Below, piece after piece: positions 25,174 through 33,468 of a DNA stretch of 64,000 bases. Each line of letters begins with the position of its first letter. Within the stretch, counting starts at the first letter, position 1. A program made the translations under genes and the position numbers. The notes under the pieces were generated by a model. That model ran no database searches. It had not been told where the DNA came from and saw nothing but the letters and a program-made list of their open reading frames with translations. Source of the stretch: Flavimaribacter sp039888615 (GTDB taxonomy: Bacteria > Pseudomonadota > Alphaproteobacteria > Rhizobiales > Rhizobiaceae); the NCBI GenBank assembly GCA_039888615.1, contig JBDQQS010000008.1; one strand, given 5' to 3'.

Positions 25174-26145
25174 TTGCCAAGTGATTCAAAACTATTGAGA
25201 AAGAAAAACTTCTCACAACCAGAAACATTCGTGATCCTTAATCCGGCGGCCGGCAGAGGCAAGGCTGCGCGGGTGTGGTCGGAAGTCGAGAGTGACATGC
25301 GCGCCGCCATCGGCGAATTCGGTTTTCGGGCGACGAAGAGCGGCGCTGACATCAAGGTGGTGGCGTCGGAAGCCTTGAAAGACGGATACAGGCGCATTGT
25401 CGGCGTCGGCGGCGACGGGACGATGGGCTTGTTGATGAACGCCATCATGGCGAATGGCGACGTGCCGCCATCCGACGTCGTGATGGGCCAGATACCGTGC
25501 GGGACTGTGAACGTCGTCGCCAATTGCCTGGGCCTTTCAACGCCCCGGCAGGCCGTGGAAGCCCTCGCCGGCAACAGTGTGAAACCGGTTGACGTGATGC
25601 GGCTTGACGCCGCAGGCGGCGGCGATAACGCCGCGCGGCACGGGTTCGTCATCGTTTCCGTCGGTCTGCCGGTCGAGGCGAGCAAGCTGACTGCAAGGAT
25701 GCCGTTCGTGAAGCTTCTCGGCGGCGCGTCCTACGTTCTGGCCGGCGTCCTGTCGGTGCTCGGCGGGCGTCCCCGTCAATTTGATTTTTTCGCAGACGCT
25801 GCTCCGCCGTCCACCGTCAGGGCCTGGGGATATTTCGTTTGCAACTTTCCCGGTCTTGCAGGCGAGATCAGTTTCGCGCCAGAGGCGCAATTCGACGACG
25901 GACTGCTGGATTGCGTGGAAGTCGGCCCTGTTTCGAGAGGCCGCATGCTGGCGCAAATCCTGCCCGCCATGAAGGATGGAAGCTATGTCCGCAAAGCCGG
26001 CATGCGGGTGACGCAGGGAAGGGTGTTTCGCATCGAAACGCCGGCGCCCATGCAGATCGAGATCGACGGCGAACCGGCCGGCGTCACGCCGGCGACAGTC
26101 AGCGTCGTTCCGGGCGCAATCAACATGATTTTTGCGGATCAGTGA
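25174..26145 (+). CDS. diacylglycerol kinase-family lipid kinase
   Basis: A 323-residue protein of the DAGK/sphingosine kinase fold. The nucleotide-binding FVILNPAAGRGKA is near residue 19 and the GVGGDGTMG loop near residue 78. The middle SNCLGLSTP-type segment and the C-terminal EIDGEPAG, typical of YegS/BmrU-like enzymes, are also present. It probably phosphorylates a membrane lipid. No ATG or GTG is available before the conserved core, so a TTG at 25174 (or one at 25195) is used; the exact start is uncertain. An AT-rich gap follows it. Confidence 0.82.
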   Translation: MPSDSKLLRKKNFSQPETFVILNPAAGRGKAARVWSEVESDMRAAIGEFGFRATKSGADIKVVASEALKDGYRRIVGVGGDGTMGLLMNAIMANGDVPPSDVVMGQIPCGTVNVVANCLGLSTPRQAVEALAGNSVKPVDVMRLDAAGGGDNAARHGFVIVSVGLPVEASKLTARMPFVKLLGGASYVLAGVLSVLGGRPRQFDFFADAAPPSTVRAWGYFVCNFPGLAGEISFAPEAQFDDGLLDCVEVGPVSRGRMLAQILPAMKDGSYVRKAGMRVTQGRVFRIETPAPMQIEIDGEPAGVTPATVSVVPGAINMIFADQ

Positions 26146-26286
26146 GTATTGGTTAAAGTTTTAATTGAAGCTGACTAAAAAGTTGGAAGCATTTTATACA
26201 AATAAGTGAATACTTTTAAATATTGATTTTAAACAATAAAAATGATTTTTCTCTCGAAGAACACACAGTTATTCGGGTGATTTACT
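26146..26286. other. AT-rich intergenic region
   Basis: This 141-bp gap is strikingly AT-rich against its GC-rich surroundings, with runs such as TTTTAAATATTGATTTTAAA. It probably holds the promoter of the monooxygenase gene and may be a site for a nucleoid protein. No repeat or small gene was recognised. Confidence 0.55.
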
Positions 26287-28005
26287 TTGTTGGATATTGC
26301 TATCATCGGAGCCGGCTGGTCCGGTCTCTATGCCGGCCGATATGCGCGAAAACACGGTCTCAGCTTCACCATTCTCGAACGTCGCGAGGATCTTGGCGGC
26401 GTCTGGAACTTCACCGAAGATCGCGATGTCGTCACAACCATGTCGACCACGGTGTCGACCTCTTCGCGCACCATGACCGAAGCTTCGGATTTTCCGATGC
26501 CGGAGAATGTCGGTCACTTTTTCCGCTGGAGTGACGCGCTGGAATATCTCAACGCCTATGCGGACGAATTCCGACTGCGCGAACACCTGGAGTTTGGCGC
26601 AAGCGTTATCCGGACAGAGCGGGACGACGACGGCTGGACCGTCTCCTACGAACAGAAATCCGCCGACGGCGCGATTCTCACGCGGCGCCTGCGCGCGAAG
26701 CGGCTGGCGGTCTGCACCGGCGTGCACAGTCGCAAAAGGCTTGCCAGCGGTCCGATCGCGTCGTTCGGAGGCGAGTTGATCCACTCCGGCGACATCAAGG
26801 CGGTTCGCGACATGAACATCACTGCCGCCGACCACGTGATTGTCTACGGCGGCGGCGAAACCGCATCGGACATGATCGACGAACTGGCGAAGACCAGGGC
26901 GCGCGTCACCTGGGCGATCAGCGGCGGACAGCATTTCTATCGCAGGACGGCGGTCGACGAACGTCTTCCCGCCGGCGTCTTCGACCGGCATACGAGCGCG
27001 CTCGACATCAACATCACCACGATGCACAGGGTGCTGAGCAATATTCCGGATCGCCAGCCGGGCATTCGCGTTCTGACGAACCTTTTGTGCACCGGTTCGC
27101 TGATGGGTTACCAGGGGCACGGCGTGCCCGAATGGAGCAATGACATTCCGACGGGCCACGCCTTCTTCAACAAGGCCGGCCATTCGGTCGAGTTCGTACG
27201 ATCGGGCAGGGTGGAGGCAGCCGGAGCGATCACCGAAACACAAGGCAATCGCGTCACCTTCGAAAGCGGAGAGAGCGTCGAGGCGACGCGCATCATCTAC
27301 TGTTTCGGATACCAGCCGTCCTTTCCATTCTTGCCGGAGGCCTATCGGGAGCGTGATCCTTCGCGCCTGCTGCAACTGATCTTCGACCCTGTCGATCCGA
27401 CGCTCGCCTTTTTCGGTTTGGCGCGTCCGACCTGGTCGTCGCTTCCCTTCATGACGGAGTTGCAGTGCGGCTACGCTTTCAAGGTGTTCGCAGGCGAAAT
27501 CACACTGCCCGAGACGATTGAGGAGCGTGTGCGACAGGCGGACGCGTTTTGCGACATGCGCGCGAAACATTTTCCGAAAACGCGGCTCAACACGCTCGTC
27601 GATCCCGTCCAGTACTACGAGAGTTTCGTGAAACTGGAACGTAATCCGGTGTTTACGCTTCGCCGCTTTCTGCGCGCGCCCTGGCGGACGATCAAGCTTG
27701 CGACCGTGCCGATCTCGCCGCGTCTCAGCCGGTGTCGCGACGATGCGGATCTGGAAGGAATCGAGCCGATGACGACGCCGCCGATCGGCCGGGCGCTGCG
27801 GTATCTCGAGTGCTCGAACGCGCTGTCCTACGTCACGTTGTGTGTGCTGATCATTCCGCTGAGCAGGCTGCTGAGGATCGATGAAATCGCCGACTGGTTA
27901 GGTCGCCGGAAGCTCGCAAGGGGCCAAATCGTTGGCTATGCGGGGCCGAAAAGAAGCGGCTTTGCTTCTGGGCCGCGACCAGAGCTTGAACACGGGCGCT
28001 CATAG
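26287..28005 (+). CDS. flavin-containing monooxygenase-like NAD(P)/FAD oxidoreductase
   Basis: A 572-residue flavoenzyme. The FAD site GAGWSG is at the N-terminus, followed by LGGVWNF as in flavin monooxygenases. A second Rossmann motif GGGETA near residue 195 binds NADPH. The FMO fingerprint FxGxxxHxxx(Y/F) appears as FGGELIHSGDI, with Ile in the last position. The last 150 residues extend beyond the usual FMO core. Such enzymes oxygenate nitrogen or sulfur atoms; the substrate is unknown. The start is one of two adjacent TTG codons at 26287 or 26290, because no ATG is available. Confidence 0.82.
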   Translation: MLDIAIIGAGWSGLYAGRYARKHGLSFTILERREDLGGVWNFTEDRDVVTTMSTTVSTSSRTMTEASDFPMPENVGHFFRWSDALEYLNAYADEFRLREHLEFGASVIRTERDDDGWTVSYEQKSADGAILTRRLRAKRLAVCTGVHSRKRLASGPIASFGGELIHSGDIKAVRDMNITAADHVIVYGGGETASDMIDELAKTRARVTWAISGGQHFYRRTAVDERLPAGVFDRHTSALDINITTMHRVLSNIPDRQPGIRVLTNLLCTGSLMGYQGHGVPEWSNDIPTGHAFFNKAGHSVEFVRSGRVEAAGAITETQGNRVTFESGESVEATRIIYCFGYQPSFPFLPEAYRERDPSRLLQLIFDPVDPTLAFFGLARPTWSSLPFMTELQCGYAFKVFAGEITLPETIEERVRQADAFCDMRAKHFPKTRLNTLVDPVQYYESFVKLERNPVFTLRRFLRAPWRTIKLATVPISPRLSRCRDDADLEGIEPMTTPPIGRALRYLECSNALSYVTLCVLIIPLSRLLRIDEIADWLGRRKLARGQIVGYAGPKRSGFASGPRPELEHGRS

Positions 28006-28015
28006 AGCAAGTCTG

Positions 28016-28414
28016 CTAGCGGAACAGGAACGCGTCGAGCGACCAGCGACCGGCGCCGAAGGCCGCCAGCGCCAGGAAGCCGCCGGCGATCGCCATGTCC
28101 TTGTAAAGCTGGATGACGGCCATCGGATCGCCTGAGCCGGCGTGGAAGAGGACGGCCGTCGTCAGGCAGAACCCGGCGAGCGCGAGCGACGCCAGTCGCG
28201 TCAACAGTCCGACGGCGACAAACAGGCCGCCGCCGAACTCGGCGATGATGGCGAGCGGCAGCAGACTGCGGCTGACGCCGCTCGCCTCCATATAGTCGCC
28301 AACGCCGCCGTAATCGACGATCGCCACATACCCGTCATAGATGAAAATCCAGGCGATCAGCAGCCGCGCCGCAAGCGCGGCGATTGGCTGGAACCGGTCG
28401 ATCCATGGCTGCAT
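28016..28414 (-). CDS. DoxX-family membrane protein
   Basis: A 132-residue protein with four hydrophobic segments, matching the DoxX family in length and pattern (ARLLIAWIFIYDGY, then EFGGGLFVAVGLLTRLASLAL). DoxX relatives include subunits of thiosulfate:quinone oxidoreductase and redox-stress membrane proteins. Its gene is divergent from the sulfite dehydrogenase genes and convergent with the flavin monooxygenase gene. The true start is the ATG at 28414; the same frame stays open for 2.7 kb upstream, antisense to soeA, which is a GC-content artefact. Confidence 0.82.
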   Translation of the reverse strand: MQPWIDRFQPIAALAARLLIAWIFIYDGYVAIVDYGGVGDYMEASGVSRSLLPLAIIAEFGGGLFVAVGLLTRLASLALAGFCLTTAVLFHAGSGDPMAVIQLYKDMAIAGGFLALAAFGAGRWSLDAFLFR

Positions 28415-28744
28415 CCTGGAGATTGCTCCCTGTCTCTTTGTCGGTGCGCAGAAATGTATCACCCGGTTGCAGAGCTGCAAGTTCGTTGTGACGGCAGCCG
28501 CAAAACGCGACTGGTCCCCTGCCTTTGTTTTGTTTGGCGCTCCATCAGCGAACCCGGACAATTTAGGTATTGATTCGGAGAGTCTGGAACTGTTCCAAAA
28601 AAATTCATATAAGGAATCGTTAATATAAGATTTCCGATGTTCGCGCGCGTATGGACCTCGGTAACCTTTGGGCGATGACAAGAAAGACCTGGGAGGAGAC
28701 CGGCCAGTGCTTGCGAAACGGACAGTCGGAGACGGTAGCGGTTC
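28415..28744. other. divergent promoter region between doxX-like gene and soeA
   Basis: This 330-bp region presumably carries both promoters. An AT-rich stretch around 28597-28632 (AAAAAAATTCATATAAGG and TTAATATAAGA) is the likeliest soeA promoter area. A short leader frame at 28707-28748 is listed separately. Nothing else was recognised. Confidence 0.5.
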
Positions 28745-28748
28745 ATGA
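28707..28748 (+). CDS. possible 13-codon leader peptide coupled to soeA
   Basis: GTG at 28707 is preceded at 8-nt spacing by a strong Shine-Dalgarno GGGAGGAG (28691-28698). The frame reads MLAKRTVGDGSGS and ends at TGA 28746-28748, overlapping the soeA ATG at 28745 as ATGA. The soeA start itself has no good ribosome binding site, so translation may be coupled through this leader. No homologue is known to me. Confidence 0.35.
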   Translation: MLAKRTVGDGSGS

Positions 28749-31627
28749 ATGAGATCCGACACAAGGTAGAGCTTTCGGCTCATGTGTCCGACGAGGTGCG
28801 CAAGACCACCTGTTACATGTGCGCCTGCCGTTGCGGCGTCAACGTGCATATCAGGCAGGGCGAGGACGGGACGCCGCGCATCCGGTATATCGAGGGCAAT
28901 CGGGACCATCCAATCAATAAGGGCGTGTTGTGCGCCAAGGGATCGGCCGGGATCATGCAGCATTATTCGCCGGCGCGACTGATGAAACCGCTGTTGCGCA
29001 CCGGCGAGCGGGGCAGCGGCGAGTTCAAGGAAATCGAATGGGACGAGGCGTTGACGGTGGCCGCCGACTGGCTTGCCGATATCCGACATCGCGATCCGAG
29101 AAAACTTGCTTTTTTCACAGGCCGCGACCAGAGCCAGTCGCTGACAGGCTGGTGGGCGCAGCAATTCGGCACGCCCAATTTTGCCGCGCATGGCGGCTTC
29201 TGCTCGGTCAATATGGCGGCCGGCGGCATTTACACATTCGGCGGCGCCTTCTGGGAATTCGGATCGCCCGACTGGGAAAAGACCGAATACTTCATGATCT
29301 TCGGGGTCGCGGAGGACCACGATTCCAATCCGATCAAGATGGGGCTCGGCAAGCTGAAGGCGCGCGGAGTCAAGATCGTCGGCGTCAATCCGGTGCGCAC
29401 CGGCTACAACGCCATCGCCGACGAGTGGGTGGGCGTCACGCCCGGCACGGACGGGTTGTTCATCCTGTCGCTGATCCACGAACTTCTGAGGCTTGGCAAG
29501 GTCGATCTCGACTACCTGCTTCGCTACACCAACGCGCCCTGGCTGGTGATCGACGACGAGGGGGCGGCCGATCACGGGCTCTTTGCGCGCGATGAGAACG
29601 GCGATCCGCTGGTCTTCGACCGCGAGTCCGCCAGCGTTGTGTCCTGCAAGAACGGCGCGCCGCTCAAGGCGGCGTTGAAAGGCGCAGTCACGCTGCCCGA
29701 TGGACGTTCCGCGCGGCCCGTTTTCGAGCTGCTGGCGCGCAAATATCTCGACGCGCGCTATGCGCCCTCGGCGGTGGAGAGCGAGACCGGGGTTTCCGCG
29801 GCGCAGATCCGCCGCATAGCAGCCGAGATCGCCGAGGCCGCCTTCGAGCGCGAAGTGGTGGTGGAGCAGCCTTGGACGGACATGAAGGGCGAGCGGCATG
29901 AGCGGATGATCGGCCGGCCGGTCTCCTTCCACGCCATGCGCGGGATCTCTGCACACTCGAACGGCTTCCAGACCTGCCGGGCGCTGCATCTGTTGCAGAT
30001 CCTGATCGGCTCGATCGACAGCCCGGGCGGCTTCCGTTTCAAGCCGCCGTATCCGAGGCCCGTGGCGGCGCAGCCGAAACCGCACGGCGGCTGCAAGCCG
30101 GACGAACCGCTGCCGGGGCCGCATCTCGGCTTCCTGCGCGGGCCGGAGGACCTGCTGCTGGAGGCGGACGGGACGACGCCGCAGCGTATCGACAAGGCGT
30201 TCAGCTGGGACGCGCCGATGTCGTCGCACGGGCTGATGCATATGGTCATCTCCAACGCGCACGCCGGCGACCCGTATCCGGTTGACGTGCTGTTCATGTA
30301 CATGGCGAACATGGCGTGGAACTCGTCGATGAACTCGTCGGGCGTCATGGACATGCTGACGGACAAGGACGAAAACGGCGACTATCGCATTCCGAAGATC
30401 ATTTATTCCGACGCCTACGATTCCGAGATGGTCGCCTACGCCGACCTGGTGCTGCCCGACACGACGTACCTGGAGCGGCACGACTGCATCTCGCTTCTCG
30501 ACCGGCCGATCTCCGAGCCGGACGCGCTGGCCGACGCGATACGCTGGCCGGTGGTGGAGCCGCAGACCCAGGCCGAGGGCCGGGACGTGCGCGGTTTCCA
30601 GTCGGTGCTGCTCGATCTCGGGGCGCGGCTGAAACTGCCGGGCATGATCGACGGGAACGGCGAACCGCTTTACGCGGACTACGCCGACTACATGGTCAAC
30701 CACCAGAGGAAGCCCGGCGTCGGACCGCTGGCCGGCTGGCGCGGCGAGGATGGCTCGGAAGCAGGACGCGGCGCGCCCAATCCGGACCAGCTTAAGCGGT
30801 ATATCGACAATGGCGGTTTCTTTGAAAAGCATGTGCCGGAGGAAGCGCGCTACTTCAAGCACGCCAACCGCGCCTGGAGCGACTGGGCGATCGCGATGGG
30901 GTTGCAGGACGTGGCGGTCGACAATGTCTTCCAGCTCTATCTCGAACCGCTTCGCAAGTTCCAGCTTGCAGCGGAAGGCCATGGAGAGCGTCAGCCGCCG
31001 GACACCCATCGCAAGCGGATCCGCGAAACCTTCGACCCGCTGCCGCTGTGGTATCCGCCGTTCGAGGGCGCGGGCGTCGACGTGAGCGATTATCCCTACC
31101 ACGCGATCACGCAACGGCCGGCGGCGATGTATCATTCCTGGGGTTCACAGAACGCCTGGCTGCGACAGATCCACGGCGCGAATGTGCTCTACGTACCGGG
31201 ACCGGTCTGCGACGCAGCCGGACTGCGCGACGGCGACTGGGCCTGGGTGATCTCGCATCACAGCCGCATCAAGGTTCCCGTTCGGCGTATGGAGGCGGTC
31301 AACGGGAAGACGCTGTGGACCTGGAACGCAATCGGCAAGCGCTCCGGCGCCTGGACGCTGGACGACAACGCGCCGGAGGCTAGACAAGGCTTCCTGCTCA
31401 ATCACCTGATCCACGAATTGCTGCCGCAGGCCGCCGACGGCTATCGCTGGTCGAATTCCGATCCGATTACCGGCCAGGCCGCATGGTTTGACCTCAGAAT
31501 TCGCATCGAAAAGGCCGAGGCCGGCGACAACCCGGTGACGCTGCCGCAATTCCCGCCCCAGAAGGATCCGTTGCCTGAACCGCCGACGGTCGTCGCCTAC
31601 GGCAAGGAGTGGGGAGAGGGCGAATGA
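28745..31627 (+). CDS. soeA: sulfite dehydrogenase (quinone) molybdopterin subunit, SoeA-like
   Basis: A 960-residue molybdopterin oxidoreductase of the DMSO-reductase superfamily. The N-terminal [4Fe-4S] site is C23-x2-C26-x3-C30 with C63 (GVLCAKG) as fourth ligand. A cysteine at 153 in HGGFCSVNMAAGG is the probable Mo ligand. There is no Tat signal, so it should act at the cytoplasmic face, as in SoeABC. Length, the following four-cluster ferredoxin subunit and the DmsC-like anchor all match the cytoplasmic sulfite-oxidising complex. Sulfite is the expected substrate, with electrons passed to quinone. Polysulfide/thiosulfate reductase-type enzymes are the main alternative. Confidence 0.82.
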   Translation: MNEIRHKVELSAHVSDEVRKTTCYMCACRCGVNVHIRQGEDGTPRIRYIEGNRDHPINKGVLCAKGSAGIMQHYSPARLMKPLLRTGERGSGEFKEIEWDEALTVAADWLADIRHRDPRKLAFFTGRDQSQSLTGWWAQQFGTPNFAAHGGFCSVNMAAGGIYTFGGAFWEFGSPDWEKTEYFMIFGVAEDHDSNPIKMGLGKLKARGVKIVGVNPVRTGYNAIADEWVGVTPGTDGLFILSLIHELLRLGKVDLDYLLRYTNAPWLVIDDEGAADHGLFARDENGDPLVFDRESASVVSCKNGAPLKAALKGAVTLPDGRSARPVFELLARKYLDARYAPSAVESETGVSAAQIRRIAAEIAEAAFEREVVVEQPWTDMKGERHERMIGRPVSFHAMRGISAHSNGFQTCRALHLLQILIGSIDSPGGFRFKPPYPRPVAAQPKPHGGCKPDEPLPGPHLGFLRGPEDLLLEADGTTPQRIDKAFSWDAPMSSHGLMHMVISNAHAGDPYPVDVLFMYMANMAWNSSMNSSGVMDMLTDKDENGDYRIPKIIYSDAYDSEMVAYADLVLPDTTYLERHDCISLLDRPISEPDALADAIRWPVVEPQTQAEGRDVRGFQSVLLDLGARLKLPGMIDGNGEPLYADYADYMVNHQRKPGVGPLAGWRGEDGSEAGRGAPNPDQLKRYIDNGGFFEKHVPEEARYFKHANRAWSDWAIAMGLQDVAVDNVFQLYLEPLRKFQLAAEGHGERQPPDTHRKRIRETFDPLPLWYPPFEGAGVDVSDYPYHAITQRPAAMYHSWGSQNAWLRQIHGANVLYVPGPVCDAAGLRDGDWAWVISHHSRIKVPVRRMEAVNGKTLWTWNAIGKRSGAWTLDDNAPEARQGFLLNHLIHELLPQAADGYRWSNSDPITGQAAWFDLRIRIEKAEAGDNPVTLPQFPPQKDPLPEPPTVVAYGKEWGEGE

Positions 31628-32370
31628 CCTCGCTTCCGACAAGCACCGAGCGCAGCCTCGGCCTCGTTATCGATCTCGACACCTGCGTCGGCTGTCACGC
31701 CTGCGTCGTCAACTGCAAGGAATGGAACACCGGCGGCTACGGCGCTCCGCTGGCGGACCTTGACCCCTATGGCGACGAACCGGTCGGTTCCTGGCTCAAT
31801 CGCATCCACACGTTCGAGGTGACGCCCGAGGACGCGCCGGCCTCTATCGTGCATTTCCCGAAATCCTGCCTGCACTGTTCGGACGCGCCTTGCGTGACGG
31901 TGTGCCCGACCGGCGCGAGCTACAAGCGCTCGGAAGACGGGATCGTTCTGGTGGACGAATCCATGTGTATCGGCTGCGGTCTCTGCGCCTGGGCCTGCCC
32001 GTACGGCGCGCGTGAGATGGACCCGGTCGAGAACGTGATGAAGAAATGCACGCTCTGTGTCGACCGGATCTACAACGACAATCTGCCGGAGGAGGACCGG
32101 ACGCCGGCCTGTGTCAGGACCTGCCCGGCCGGCGCCCGTCATTTCGGCGACTTTTCGGACCCTGAATCGAATGTGTCCAAGCTCGTGGCGGATCGCGGCG
32201 GCTTCGACCTGATGCCGGAAATGGGCACGGCGCCTGTCAACAAGTATCTGCCGCCGCGACCGAAGACGGCGACGGAAGGCTGTGGCGCGTCCGCAGCCAC
32301 GCAGGACGAGACGGCGAACGCCACGGGCTTTCTCGGCTGGCTCGACCGCGCTCTGGAAAGGCTTGGCTGA
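31624..32370 (+). CDS. soeB: SoeB-like iron-sulfur subunit
   Basis: A 248-residue ferredoxin-type electron-transfer subunit. Four cysteine groups for four [4Fe-4S] clusters can be read: CVGCHACVVNC, CLHCSDAPCVTVC, CIGCGLCAWAC, and CTLC with CVRTC. It links the molybdenum subunit to the membrane anchor. The ATG at 31624 overlaps the soeA stop as ATGA and is preceded by GGAG; a start five codons upstream is less likely. There is no signal peptide, in keeping with a cytoplasmic complex. Confidence 0.87.
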   Translation: MTSLPTSTERSLGLVIDLDTCVGCHACVVNCKEWNTGGYGAPLADLDPYGDEPVGSWLNRIHTFEVTPEDAPASIVHFPKSCLHCSDAPCVTVCPTGASYKRSEDGIVLVDESMCIGCGLCAWACPYGAREMDPVENVMKKCTLCVDRIYNDNLPEEDRTPACVRTCPAGARHFGDFSDPESNVSKLVADRGGFDLMPEMGTAPVNKYLPPRPKTATEGCGASAATQDETANATGFLGWLDRALERLG

Positions 32371-33296
32371 TGCATCCCGCGATATCGGTCATATTCTTTA
32401 CAGTAACCTCCGGCGCCGGTTTCGGCCTGATCGCGATGCTCGGGATCGGCATGCCGACGCCGCAGGGACCGCTGGCGGCGTTTCTGATCTCGTTGCTGGC
32501 CGGCGGCCTTGCTGTGGCGGGGCTGATTTCCTCGACCTTTCATCTCGGCCATCCGGAACGGGCCTGGCGAGCCTTTTCCCAATGGCGCTCGTCGTGGCTG
32601 TCGCGCGAAGGCGTGCTGGCGGTGGCGACGCTGTGCCTGTTCGGCGTCTATGTCCTGTTCTGGCTTTTCGCCGGTGACCGGCCGTTGTGGCTCGGCGTTC
32701 CGATCGCGATCCTGGCGATCGTCACGGTGATCGCCACGGCGATGATCTATGCGCAACTGCGGACTGTGCCGCACTGGAATTCCATCCTGACGCCGCTCGT
32801 CTATGTCGGCTTCGCCATCGCCAGCGGCTATGTGGCGGCGTCGGCGCTGAACCCGGAAACGAATTCTTCGGATCGCGCGACGATCGCCGGGATCGCCTGC
32901 CTGATGCTCATCGTCGCCTGGGCGCTGAAGCTGTCCTGGTGGCACAGAGCCGGCAGAACCTCGCTGGAGGCTGCGGGTTCGACGCCGGAAACGGCGACGG
33001 GGCTCGGCGCGATCGGTCGGGTGCGATTACTAGAAAGCCCGCATTCCGGGGAAAACTACCTGACGCGGGAAATGGTCCACGTCATCGGGCGCAAGCATGC
33101 GGCGAAGCTGCGGGCAATCGCCCTGACGACGGGATTTGCAGCTCCGCTTCTGATCTCGCTGGCCGTGGCGATCAGCGGCGGTCCGCTTGCCTTGCTGGCG
33201 GTCGCCTTCGTGTGTCTCATCGCCGGGCTCTTTGTCGAGCGCTGGCTGTTTTTCGCCGAAGCCCGGCACGCCGTATCGCTTTACTACGGCCGGTAA
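32370..33296 (+). CDS. soeC: SoeC-like membrane anchor (DmsC family)
   Basis: A 308-residue inner-membrane protein with about eight hydrophobic segments, of the DmsC type. STFHLGHPERAWRAFSQWRSSWLSREG after the second segment is the conserved family block. It should hold the quinone site that accepts electrons from sulfite oxidation. Its ATG overlaps the soeB stop (TGATG). The C-terminus ends shortly after the last helix (FFAEARHAVSLYYGR), as in other members. Confidence 0.87.
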   Translation: MHPAISVIFFTVTSGAGFGLIAMLGIGMPTPQGPLAAFLISLLAGGLAVAGLISSTFHLGHPERAWRAFSQWRSSWLSREGVLAVATLCLFGVYVLFWLFAGDRPLWLGVPIAILAIVTVIATAMIYAQLRTVPHWNSILTPLVYVGFAIASGYVAASALNPETNSSDRATIAGIACLMLIVAWALKLSWWHRAGRTSLEAAGSTPETATGLGAIGRVRLLESPHSGENYLTREMVHVIGRKHAAKLRAIALTTGFAAPLLISLAVAISGGPLALLAVAFVCLIAGLFVERWLFFAEARHAVSLYYGR

Positions 33297-33468
33297 AGCA
33301 GCCGTTTGGAGACCGAAAACCGGCGTCAACCAAATTTCACTTTTCGGCTTTAAAGCGCTGTATCTTTCGCTATGATTGCGCCAACTTTTCGCGCCCTGCG
33401 CGGAAGGGAACCCGTGTCAATCGGATCAAGGGCCGGATAAACCGGTCTGCAATTTGGGAGAATAATCA

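Noticed and set aside
28016..31135. A 1039-codon open frame on the minus strand, antisense to soeA
   Set aside because: It continues the frame of the DoxX gene through soeA; its translation is arginine/valine-rich and unlike any family. GC-rich codon use leaves such frames open. Only the last 132 codons (DoxX) are kept.
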